A stretch of DNA of 64,000 bases. Source: Pirellulales bacterium (GTDB lineage: Bacteria; Planctomycetota; Planctomycetia; Pirellulales; PALSA-1355). Under the pieces are notes generated by a model that searched no databases, was not told the origin of the DNA, and worked only from the letters and a program-made list of their open reading frames with translations. The stretch spans positions 124,001 through 188,000 of the forward strand of contig JALHMI010000006.1 of the NCBI GenBank assembly GCA_022844125.1. The letters run 5' to 3'. Made by a program: the position numbers and the translations under genes. Positions 8,114 to 17,003 of the stretch are shown piece by piece (within the stretch, counting starts at the first letter, position 1; each line of letters starts with the position of its first letter).

Positions 8114-11100
8114 CTAGTTCTTTATCGGCTGGCGATGACGCAGCGTGTAGTAGGCCTCGGCCGGGAAGAACTCGCCGCCGCCTGGGCTCAGATTGCGGAG
8201 ATGGAACTCGTAAACAAAACCCTCGCGCAGCTCGTCGAGCGTGAGCAGAACAGCGCGGTTGTCGGGCTGGACTTCGACGTTGGCGATCTGTTCGGCACGG
8301 CGATCCTGGTCGTCGCCACCGTAGGCGGGCGTCGAGACGCGGCGAAAGGAGACGATTGAGTAACTGGCGGGATCGGCCGCCGCCGCTGGATCGATCGGTT
8401 GCGAAAACTTGATGCGGAAGCCATGTTCGAGGAGCTCAACCCGGTCGATTCCGCAGACACGTTCTCGAAACTCGAGCCGCACGATGGAACCGGTGTTCGA
8501 GCCGGCGCCCCAGCCGCTGTCGCGGATGTTGCCAATGTAGTATGCGCCGTCCGGCCCCGTGGCGCAGCATAGTGGCCCCTCAAAGGTCGGTGCGCCCGGG
8601 AGCGGTTCGCGCGAGAACGAATAGACCGCGCCTTGGAACGAGCCGGCGATGCGCTCCAGACTCATGCGGACCAGGCGGCGGGTGTCGTACTCGCAGCCGA
8701 TGAGGTTGTTCGCATAGGGCTGCGGCGCACCGCTCAGGCCGTTGACGCTTCGCGTCCAGGGGTGCGGGATCTCGATCGCCGCGGATTGAGCTGGCGGTTT
8801 CAGGCCCCGCTTGGCCTCCAGCGAATTGATGAACCCGTAACGTTTGCCTTGCTCGAGATGATTCAGTTCGTTGAACGGGTTGTAGTTGCCTTGATTGTCG
8901 GTGGCGAAGAGTTCGCCCGCTGACGTGAGGTGCAGCCCCTGTGGGAAGCGCAGGCCGGCGCAGATTTCTTCGAGCGCGAAGCGATGTGGGTTGTCGACCG
9001 TCGGCTCGCGGGGGATCAGTTTGAGGGCGCGACCGCGGAGAAATGCGGACGCTTCGCTGCGGTTGTCTTGCTCGCAGGGGAGGCCCATGTAGTAGTTGCC
9101 GGTCGCATCGCGCGGCAGGCCGACCGCCCAGTCGTGATAGTCGCGGGTATGTCCCCAGCCGGAAGCAATCGTTTCAATGCGTTCGGCGCGGCCATCGGCG
9201 TCCTCGTCGTGCAGCCTGAGCACGGCGTACTTGTTGATAACGTCGACGGCTACCCCGCGCGGAACATCCTCGACGACCTGGATTCCGTAAGGCGCGGCCA
9301 AGTCGTCGGCGAAGGGGTTGAGCTTGTCAACCAGCCCGTCGCCATCGGTATCGCGGCCGCGCCACACGCGGCCTTCGAGCGAACTGAGGTACAGCGTGCC
9401 ATCGCGGCCCCAGGCCATGCCGGTCGGCATGACTTCGTCGGTGATCGGCAGCCGAATGGCTTCGTATCCGGGGACGACTTCGAGCTGTTGTTTGGGCAGC
9501 GTGCGATCGACGACCGGCAGCGGCGGAAATCGATCGGGCTGAGCTTCGGAGCGATAGGCGAGCGTGAGTGTGCACCGGCCGTCATCGTCGGCAGTAAGCC
9601 TGGAGATCGCCCCGCGAACGGTGGCAGTGAGCATGTTTGACGGCTGATCGCCCGCCAGTGCGACGTCGACGCTTCCGCGCGGGCTGTCGAGCGATGCCGC
9701 AATACCGGCTGCAGCGACCTTCGAATTCTCGGCCAAGACGAGTAGTTCCCACTCGGACCCAGCCGGGGCGCGCTCGATTGTGAGCGTGCGCTGGAAACCG
9801 GCGCGGCCGGTTTCGTTTGCGGTGAGCGGTTCGAATTGCTCGGTAACGCCAATCAACCCTTTGTGTCCATCCAGAGGATAGCGCAGGCGATAGCGAACCT
9901 TCAGTCCACGCGGCGTGTGGTCGAGGGAATCGAACTCAGTGACGAACTGCCTGTCGCGCACGGCGTGAATCGTCTTCTCGCCGACCATCAGCGCGAGGTC
10001 GCTTGCCGCGTCTTCGTCGTTTTCGACCGGCAGGAGTTGCGGCATGCCAGCTTCCCAGAACCAGGTCTTGCCGCGCGTTTGCTGGCGGCCAACATCGCCG
10101 AACCACCAGGCGGCCAGCCGCGCGGTTGCCAGGTCCACGAGCACGTTGTGCCGATTGTCGAGACCGATCACCAGCGGCTTGATGAAACCTTTGCCTTCCA
10201 CTTCGATCACGTCTGTCAGTATGGCAGCGGGCTCGGGCATGTCAGGTAGGTTTGCCCGGCGGACGACACGCAGGGCGCTGGGGTTGGGGGGCGTGAAGTC
10301 CGGGCGGTTGAGCACGCGCCACACCGCGGCGAGCTGCTCGTCGAGTTTCTCGTCGAGCACGCCGCGAACGGCTTGCTGTACGGAAGGCATTTCCATCTGT
10401 GGCACGATCCGGGCCGGGTTGCGGACCCAGCGATCGAACCACTCGCGACGGACGCGATTGCCGATACTCTCGAGGGCCGTTCCGTGGGCGTTGAGGGCAA
10501 CCTTCTGCGGTTCCCAGTTGCCGATCGCGTGGCAGCTCGTGCAGCCGAATCCGTCGGCGGTGACCAGGCGTGGGCCGGCTGCATCGAGCGCGGGCGTCGC
10601 GAGCGAGGCGTCGAACGCGGCGACCTGGAGATCGGGGCGCGGCGGAATGCGGTCGGTGGCGACGAATTCGGCGACGACTTGCGCCCGCTGGTCCTTTGTC
10701 AGATTGAAGCGAGGCATGCGCACCCGGAGCCAAGTCCGCCGCGGCGGATCGGGCGCATCAAGCGACGCGGCGAGCGCCTCATCGGTAAGTTTGTCGCCGA
10801 TGCCGTGCAAGGCCGGGGGTTGGAGCGCGGGGAGCACTTCGGCCAGCGTGGGATCGACTTCGGCGATGGCGGGAAGTTTGGCGGCGAGGCCGGGCGATGC
10901 ACCGCGCGCGTGACAGGCCAGGCAGTTATGCTCGACAAGCAGGTCGTGGCCCGTGGGCGCGGCGGGTTTGTCTTGCGGCCGGACCGTGGTGAGATACGTG
11001 CGGATGGCGCGCTGGTAGTCGTCGCTCAGACGAAAGCCGGGGCGCTGTGCGGCGGCGTCCGGTTCGGTGAGGCAAGTGTCGCTCTGGCAAGCAAGTGCGT

Positions 11101-12433
11101 CGGAAGAGAGCTTCGTTCTCTTGATCTTCGCATCGGCGGCGAGCGTTTTGGGCAGGGCGTGGCAGTTGGCGCATCCGGCAGCGCGGATCAGTTTCACGCC
11201 ATCGATGTCGGCAACCGCTTGATCTGCGGAGTCGACGGTCGCGGGGGTTCCCAGCGTTTGGAGATAAAGGGAAAGACTTATCCGCTGATCCGGCGTGAGT
11301 GGAAAGACCGGCATGCGATGATCGCGATTGAGGCGCGCGGGATCGGCAAGCCAGGAGTCGAAGAAATCGGCGGGGCGCTTGGTGGCGACGTGCGAGAGAT
11401 CGCCGCCGCCGAAGAGGCCGCCGGTACCGAGACTGCCGACTTCGTGACAGGCGAGACAGCCGATGCTGCGGAAGATGGCTGCGCCTAACTCGACGCTCGG
11501 GGGCGGAGGCGCAGGTTCGTCCTTCTTTTTCTTGTCTTTCTTGGCCGGTGGCGTCGGTTCAACCGGTAACGGTTTTGTTTCGGCCAGCGGTTCGGAAGCG
11601 GCGAGCAGTGCGTCGGCCACGGCGGCGGCTTCCTCCGGCGAGAACGCAAAGTGCGGCATCCGCCGGCTGGCTGATTCTTCATGGCGCCTGCCGGCCGATA
11701 GCCACGCCACGAGCCAGGCACGCGGCATATTGCCTCTGAGCGAAGCCAGCGACGCGGCGGCGAGCGGCAATCGATCGACAGGTAGTTCGTGACAAGCCGC
11801 GCAGCGCAGACCACGAACGAGCAGCTCCCCGTGCTCGAAGTCGGCGCTCGGCGCATGCCCGCGCTCGTGCAGCAGCCAGCGACTGGCGACCGGCTCGAAG
11901 GGAAAGTTCGGGCCTTGCCAGTAGAGGCCAAGCCGGCCGGCCTCGCTGTTGCGCTCGTACTCGACCGTGATGGGATGGAAACCGAAGGGGAGCTCGATGG
12001 GTTCGGCCGCAATCCAGCCCGGCTCGGCCTGTCGCTCATTCACGAGTTGCGTGTCGCTGATGGACAGCTTGACCCCGCCGGCGACGAACATGCGGAACCT
12101 GTACACGCCGGGCGCTTGAATCCAGAGCCGGCCGGTGAATGTCGCCTGAAAGGGGCTGGGTTGAAGGCGGGCATCGGGGGCTTGATCGTTCCAGACGTGC
12201 GAGAGACCTTCGACGAGACGTACGTGCTCTCGGCCGTCGGCGCCACGAAACGTGGCGATGAGACCCGGGGCAAGCGGGTTATCCTCGTCTTTGACGCGGA
12301 GTTCGGCAGCTTCGCCGAACCACTGCTGGGCGGACGAGGCTGGAGCGAGGAGCGTGAAGAGCCATGCGAGCGCACTCGCGAGCGCCACGTGCCGGGCACG
12401 AAGATCTCGAAGCGTCGCCGGCCCACGGCTCAT
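8114..12433 (-). CDS. Five-haem PA14 / beta-propeller secreted cytochrome
   Basis: Very large exported protein (1439 residues). Starting at the ATG that overlaps the upstream stop (ATGA), it has an N-terminal signal peptide (hydrophobic ~20-37), a PA14-like carbohydrate-binding beta domain (~60-190), then five CxxCH haem sites near residues 211, 326, 421, 503 and 630, a linker beta region, and a C-terminal sorbosone-dehydrogenase-like beta-propeller (~950-1330). A Lys/Pro-rich hinge lies between the first two haems. Members of this planctomycete class are thought to act in periplasmic oxidation of sugars; the substrate here is unknown. The frame stays open to 12811, but that extension is out-of-frame isochorismatase sequence. 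It is probably co-translated with the Tat-exported hydrolase upstream. Confidence 0.85.
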   Translation of the reverse strand: MSRGPATLRDLRARHVALASALAWLFTLLAPASSAQQWFGEAAELRVKDEDNPLAPGLIATFRGADGREHVRLVEGLSHVWNDQAPDARLQPSPFQATFTGRLWIQAPGVYRFRMFVAGGVKLSISDTQLVNERQAEPGWIAAEPIELPFGFHPITVEYERNSEAGRLGLYWQGPNFPFEPVASRWLLHERGHAPSADFEHGELLVRGLRCAACHELPVDRLPLAAASLASLRGNMPRAWLVAWLSAGRRHEESASRRMPHFAFSPEEAAAVADALLAASEPLAETKPLPVEPTPPAKKDKKKKDEPAPPPPSVELGAAIFRSIGCLACHEVGSLGTGGLFGGGDLSHVATKRPADFFDSWLADPARLNRDHRMPVFPLTPDQRISLSLYLQTLGTPATVDSADQAVADIDGVKLIRAAGCANCHALPKTLAADAKIKRTKLSSDALACQSDTCLTEPDAAAQRPGFRLSDDYQRAIRTYLTTVRPQDKPAAPTGHDLLVEHNCLACHARGASPGLAAKLPAIAEVDPTLAEVLPALQPPALHGIGDKLTDEALAASLDAPDPPRRTWLRVRMPRFNLTKDQRAQVVAEFVATDRIPPRPDLQVAAFDASLATPALDAAGPRLVTADGFGCTSCHAIGNWEPQKVALNAHGTALESIGNRVRREWFDRWVRNPARIVPQMEMPSVQQAVRGVLDEKLDEQLAAVWRVLNRPDFTPPNPSALRVVRRANLPDMPEPAAILTDVIEVEGKGFIKPLVIGLDNRHNVLVDLATARLAAWWFGDVGRQQTRGKTWFWEAGMPQLLPVENDEDAASDLALMVGEKTIHAVRDRQFVTEFDSLDHTPRGLKVRYRLRYPLDGHKGLIGVTEQFEPLTANETGRAGFQRTLTIERAPAGSEWELLVLAENSKVAAAGIAASLDSPRGSVDVALAGDQPSNMLTATVRGAISRLTADDDGRCTLTLAYRSEAQPDRFPPLPVVDRTLPKQQLEVVPGYEAIRLPITDEVMPTGMAWGRDGTLYLSSLEGRVWRGRDTDGDGLVDKLNPFADDLAAPYGIQVVEDVPRGVAVDVINKYAVLRLHDEDADGRAERIETIASGWGHTRDYHDWAVGLPRDATGNYYMGLPCEQDNRSEASAFLRGRALKLIPREPTVDNPHRFALEEICAGLRFPQGLHLTSAGELFATDNQGNYNPFNELNHLEQGKRYGFINSLEAKRGLKPPAQSAAIEIPHPWTRSVNGLSGAPQPYANNLIGCEYDTRRLVRMSLERIAGSFQGAVYSFSREPLPGAPTFEGPLCCATGPDGAYYIGNIRDSGWGAGSNTGSIVRLEFRERVCGIDRVELLEHGFRIKFSQPIDPAAAADPASYSIVSFRRVSTPAYGGDDQDRRAEQIANVEVQPDNRAVLLTLDELREGFVYEFHLRNLSPGGGEFFPAEAYYTLRHRQPIKN

Positions 12434-13299
12434 CCGCTGAGTCCCGCTTGGAGGGCCTGGCTTTCGGCCGTGGGGCACCAGTTGCGTTCGATATGCGAGA
12501 TGACCAGGGCCGTGCCGTCTTCGTGCGGCACGAACGGCTTCATTCGCGGGTTGTACATCGTGTCGGTCAGATCGCGCACCAGCACGGTGTTCATGCCCAG
12601 CCGCGTCATCTGGCGAATGCCGAACGAGCGGCCGAGGACGCACATGTTGGTGTGAACGCCCATGATCAGGACGTTTTCGATGCCGCGCCCGTGGAAGTAG
12701 CTGTAAACCTGGCGGCCATCGTCGGAGATGAAGTCTTCGTCGGCAATGTTGATGGCCGCGTGCTGGCGGGTCCAGGGGCTGCCTTGCTTGCACTGCGGCT
12801 GGCAGTCGCAACCTCCGTCGGAATCGTCGATCGGCAGCGCACCTTCATACGCTTTGTCGAGATGGCACCAGCCGGCAATCGGCACCGGCGGCTCGACGAG
12901 CGAGATCGTCAGGGCTCGTTTGCGGGCCGGATGATCCTTGTAGAAGCCGAGGGTGTCGGACGGGGCATGCACAATCGAGATGCCGGCCGCGCGGGCCTGG
13001 TCGACAAGCGGGGCCATTCGCCCAGCGATCTCGCCGCAGCGGCGCGAGGCGCTTGCGCACCAGTGCTGGTTCCACATGTCGCAAATCACGATCGCTGTCT
13101 TCTCGGTTAGAAGCTGGCGAGTTTCGGTCTTAGGGGTGAACTCGTCGCCAGTCTTCACCTGCCAGCGAACGGGAAGCTTGATGGTCTGGCCGGGTTTATC
13201 GTCTGCCGCCCAGAGCAGCCGCGGCAATGCGCCCGCCGCCAGGCATCCCGCCATCGAACCCGCCAAGAATCCTCGTCGCGAAGTGCAGACATCACGCAT
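12430..13299 (-). CDS. Tat-exported isochorismatase-family cysteine hydrolase
   Basis: 289-residue hydrolase of the isochorismatase-like fold. It begins with a twin-arginine signal (SRRGFLAGSMAGCLAAGA), so it is exported folded. The fold motifs are present: the early Asp in TAIVICDMWNQHW (~residue 75) and the nucleophilic Cys in GVHTNMCVLGRSFG (~residue 220). An unusual Cys-rich insertion (GGCDCQPQCKQG) sits around residue 160 and may bind metal or form disulfides. Likely chemistry is hydrolysis of an amide or C-N bond (nicotinamidase- or carbamoyl-type); the substrate is not predictable. RBS AAGGA sits 8 bases before the ATG. The stop overlaps the start of the five-haem protein (ATGA), which indicates an operon of two exported proteins. 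Confidence 0.85.
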   Translation of the reverse strand: MRDVCTSRRGFLAGSMAGCLAAGALPRLLWAADDKPGQTIKLPVRWQVKTGDEFTPKTETRQLLTEKTAIVICDMWNQHWCASASRRCGEIAGRMAPLVDQARAAGISIVHAPSDTLGFYKDHPARKRALTISLVEPPVPIAGWCHLDKAYEGALPIDDSDGGCDCQPQCKQGSPWTRQHAAINIADEDFISDDGRQVYSYFHGRGIENVLIMGVHTNMCVLGRSFGIRQMTRLGMNTVLVRDLTDTMYNPRMKPFVPHEDGTALVISHIERNWCPTAESQALQAGLSG

Positions 13300-13415
13300 G
13301 ACAGGGTCCTTTCTGAGAGAGCTTCAAGCTGAGTTCAGGCCCAAAAAATCAGCGTCAGGCTCAGCTTGCCGGCAGGCCATCCTCGCGCGCGCTCCGGGCT
13401 AAGATCGGAACGCTC

Positions 13416-16400
13416 CTATTTGGCTTCTACCGGCGGGTTTGCCAGGTAGGTGAACAGGTCAACGATCTCCTGCGAGTTTAAGTTGTTGAACAAGCCTTCG
13501 GGCATGGCCGACTTCTTGCTCGGCAAAATCTCTTCGATGTCACTCTTGGCCACGTTGGCCTTCTCGCCGTTGGCTTGCAGGACGACGACGCCGTCGGCCG
13601 TTTCGCCCACCAGGCCGGTGAAAATCTGCCCGTCGCCGGTCACGACGCTCTTGGCGGCGAACTGGTCGGAGATCACGAGCGACGGATACGCGACCGACTC
13701 CAAGATCTCCTTCTTCTGGAATCGCTTGCTGACGTTCGTGAGGTCGGGGCCAATGCCCTCGCCGCGAGTGCCGTAGCGATGGCACTTGATGCACTGGGCT
13801 TTCTCGAACACGGCAGCGCCCCGCCCCGCGTCACCTTCGGCGGCGGCGGGACTGGCGAGCAGTTCGGTCACCGAGGCGAACACTTGCTGGCCTTCCGGCT
13901 CTTTCGGCAGCGTGGCCTCTGGTTGGTTGGGATACTTTTCGCTGAACCACTTCTGCCAGACCGGAAGCGCGGTCTGCCAGGTCTCGCGCGGCTGGACGAC
14001 CTTCTCGCCGGTCCAGCGGAGCAGCAGCTGCGACGCTTCACGCCCACCCTGGTCGCCAAGCTTGAGGCCTTGCAGGATCACCTGGCGAATCTCCTGCGGA
14101 TTCTCGTTGCGCACCTGGTAACGCTGCAAGGCCCGGAGCACATCGCGTGCGGCCGAGCCGTCGACCACGGTCAACGAACGCACCAGCAGCGGATAGTCCT
14201 CGTCGCGTCGCTTCTGAGCAAGTGAGAAGGTAGCCAGGGCCTGGGCCACGTGATGCCGGCGGTCGGGCGAGGCTTCGAACACCTCGTGCAGATACGGCAG
14301 GGCCGATTCGTCACCATGGCCCAGGGCGATAATCGTGGCCTTGGCCAGTTCGCTGTTGGCAGGCGCGGGGTTTTTGGCCAAATTGCGGTCGAGATCCAAA
14401 AGCGCCGCTGTCACGTCGGGCGAGAGTTTGCCGTTGAGGCTTTGTACCACGCTCAGCGCGCCGGCCGGATCAGCCGTGCCCTGGCGAATGCGGGCCAATT
14501 GTTCCTCGGGCGACATGTTCTTGAGTACGTCGTTCGCGCCGTTGGTCAGATAGCCGCGGTAGCTGTTGCCACCTTCGAGTTCGCGGGCCATTGCCAGAAA
14601 GTCGAGCAGGACAGTGCGGAGTTCGGGGGTCCAGCCGACCAACAGGAAGCGGCCGAGCATGGCCGCTTGGATGCGTTCTTCCACCGGAGCGTTGCTCTTA
14701 AGATACTCGGTGAGCCGCGGGGCGAGCGTTGGGTCCTGCAGCATCACGAGCGTACGAACCAGCTCGCGATTGAGCCGGGCATCGTCCGACGGATAGCTCT
14801 TGGAGATCACCGAGCGCAGGCTCTCTTGTTCTTCCGGCTTGAAGTCGCCGCGATGCAGGGCCAGCTCGACGACACGGAGCACGTCGAGCTGGTCGTCCTT
14901 CGAGAGGTCGCCGGCGAGCCACTTCTGGGCGGCGGCGAGAATCTGTCCCGCGGTATCGCGATCGGCTTCGAGGACGACGAGCGCCACCGAACCTTGGATG
15001 AAGTCGCGCACGTTCGTGGACGAGAGCACCAGCGATTGCCACTGGTCGCGCGGAATCTCTTCCAGCATACGGCGGGCCTGCCAAGCCACGAAGCGGTTCG
15101 GATCGGCCATGAGCGCCAGGACCTTTTCCACCGGAGCAGGGTGCCCGGCGCGTACGAGCGCGGCACAAGCCATACGGCGCACATTGGCGTCCTCGTCATC
15201 GAGGAGTGAGACGAGCCGATCGTTCGAGGCGGGTGTGGGATGCAGGGCCATCTGATAGGCAGCCTTCGCACGCACGGCCGGGCTCTTATCCTTCGAGATG
15301 CCGATCAGCAGTTCATCCGAGGAGGCCATGCCTGAGAGCTGCATCAATTCAAGCGCGCGAACGCGATCGGCGGGGGGCGATTCTGGATTGACCGCCACAG
15401 CGAACAGGCCGGGTCCCCATTGATCGCCGAGCTCCTTGCGGATTTCACGAGTCTCGCGGCGGGCCCAGGCGGCCGAAGGTTGCGGCTGATGGATCGCACG
15501 GGCGATCCCCTGCTCGGTACTTTTCTCGGGCTTGAGCGGCGCGCCTTCGGTGACGACTCGAAGGATCGAACCCTCGGTATTGCGACCGCCGACGCAAATA
15601 TACAGCCAGCCGTCGGGACCGACGTCGATGTCGGAGCAGTTGAGCGGGCGGCCTTCGAGGAAGTTCTCGGCCACGCCCTGGTAGGTGCCCCCCTCCGGCT
15701 GCATCGTGACGGCGACGATCCGGCCCATCGACCAGTCGCACATGAACAGGGCGTCCTGATACTTCTTGGGGAAGCGGTTGTGCTCGTAGAACACGACGCC
15801 GGTCGGCGAGCCGCGGCCCGTGTCGACCACGTCGGGCAGACTGTCGATGAAATACTTGGGCCACTTGGACCAGCCACTGCGCCAGCCGAATTCGGCGCCG
15901 GGAATCAAGTGGTTCACGCGCGTGGGGCGATACCAGGGCAGGGCAACGTCCCATTCCATGTCGCTGTCGTAGGTGAACAGCTCGCCGGCGCGATTGAACG
16001 CGTGATCGTAAGCGTTGCGGAAACCGCCGACGAACAGCTCGATCAAGCTGCCATTCTTATCGGTGCGGACGACCGTGCCGCCAGGGGCCTTGATGCCCGA
16101 GGCGTGGCCGTTGGCGTCTTCGTACTTGGGAGCGATCAGTTCGGCGTCGTAGAAATGATGGTGCGGGCTGGAGTCGGCGAGCTGGCCTTCGACGAAGGCG
16201 TGGTTGCCGATCATGATGTAGATCAGGCCGTCGGGGCCAAGGATCGGCTGATGGGGGCCGTGTTCGCCCATGTCCCCTTTGAACTTGAGCAGGGTTTCGA
16301 CCTTCTCGGCCTTGCCGTCACCGTCGGCATCACTGAGCTTGTAGAAGGCGGTTTTGTCGGGACCGTCGCCCACGGCGAAGACGGCGCCTTCGAGCGGCAG

Positions 16401-16709
16401 GATGCCCTGGCAATTGCTGACTTTGTCGCAATAGGTTTCGATCGACTCGAACTGCCCATCGCCGTCTTTGTCGCTGATGCGAAGCAGCGGGCCGCGCTCT
16501 TGCGAGGCGATAATGCTGCCGTTCTCGTCGAAGGCCATGGCCACAAGCGAACCGGCCGCGCCAGGCTTAATCACTTCCTGCACGATAAAGCCGGGCTGCG
16601 GCGTGAAGCGATCGGCAGCGGGTGCGTCTTCGGCAGTCGCCCGCGAAAAGGTGACGAGCGAAGCAGCGGCGAACAGGGCAACAATCGAATAGGTCCGCAC
16701 AATCATCAT
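13416..16709 (-). CDS. PVC-type beta-propeller / HEAT / cytochrome c protein
   Basis: 1097-residue exported protein with the modular build widespread in planctomycetes: signal peptide (1-27), a sorbosone-dehydrogenase-like beta-propeller (~35-395) containing calcium-type DxDGDG repeats (DKDGDG, DADGDG), a helical HEAT-repeat array (~410-900), and a C-terminal c-type cytochrome with CIKCH near residue 973 plus a following beta domain that ends LFTYLANPP. Probable role is periplasmic oxidation of a sugar or polyol with electrons leaving through the haem; the substrate is unknown. A TATACT -10-like element lies on the minus strand at 16822-16827, about 115 bases upstream. It is transcribed away from the sigma-54 activator gene. 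Confidence 0.88.
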   Translation of the reverse strand: MMIVRTYSIVALFAAASLVTFSRATAEDAPAADRFTPQPGFIVQEVIKPGAAGSLVAMAFDENGSIIASQERGPLLRISDKDGDGQFESIETYCDKVSNCQGILPLEGAVFAVGDGPDKTAFYKLSDADGDGKAEKVETLLKFKGDMGEHGPHQPILGPDGLIYIMIGNHAFVEGQLADSSPHHHFYDAELIAPKYEDANGHASGIKAPGGTVVRTDKNGSLIELFVGGFRNAYDHAFNRAGELFTYDSDMEWDVALPWYRPTRVNHLIPGAEFGWRSGWSKWPKYFIDSLPDVVDTGRGSPTGVVFYEHNRFPKKYQDALFMCDWSMGRIVAVTMQPEGGTYQGVAENFLEGRPLNCSDIDVGPDGWLYICVGGRNTEGSILRVVTEGAPLKPEKSTEQGIARAIHQPQPSAAWARRETREIRKELGDQWGPGLFAVAVNPESPPADRVRALELMQLSGMASSDELLIGISKDKSPAVRAKAAYQMALHPTPASNDRLVSLLDDEDANVRRMACAALVRAGHPAPVEKVLALMADPNRFVAWQARRMLEEIPRDQWQSLVLSSTNVRDFIQGSVALVVLEADRDTAGQILAAAQKWLAGDLSKDDQLDVLRVVELALHRGDFKPEEQESLRSVISKSYPSDDARLNRELVRTLVMLQDPTLAPRLTEYLKSNAPVEERIQAAMLGRFLLVGWTPELRTVLLDFLAMARELEGGNSYRGYLTNGANDVLKNMSPEEQLARIRQGTADPAGALSVVQSLNGKLSPDVTAALLDLDRNLAKNPAPANSELAKATIIALGHGDESALPYLHEVFEASPDRRHHVAQALATFSLAQKRRDEDYPLLVRSLTVVDGSAARDVLRALQRYQVRNENPQEIRQVILQGLKLGDQGGREASQLLLRWTGEKVVQPRETWQTALPVWQKWFSEKYPNQPEATLPKEPEGQQVFASVTELLASPAAAEGDAGRGAAVFEKAQCIKCHRYGTRGEGIGPDLTNVSKRFQKKEILESVAYPSLVISDQFAAKSVVTGDGQIFTGLVGETADGVVVLQANGEKANVAKSDIEEILPSKKSAMPEGLFNNLNSQEIVDLFTYLANPPVEAK

Positions 16710-17003
16710 AGGGAGTCAACCTCGCGAAGGCTGGAAGGATTCTCGGCGTGAAGCAACTGGGGAGGGTGGCCGGCACTCAATTCGGCAGTGCGGGCTCGCA
16801 GCCGGCCGGTCCGGGGTTTCTAGTATAGACAACGGTTTCGAGCCATGCACGAAGCGAAATGAGCCTCTTGGCGGCCGAATTTTCCGCTCCGCTGTTGACT
16901 GGCTAAGTGCGTTCGTCGAAGCTAGTTGAAAGTTCGCGGCGATTCAGGCGGATCGCTACCATCAGCGATTGCGGGTCCACGCACGCGCCACTCGGCAGCC
17001 GCC

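Noticed and set aside
12434..12811. N-terminal extension of the five-haem protein
   Set aside because: This is isochorismatase coding sequence read out of frame; the ATGA overlap and signal peptide fix the start at 12433.
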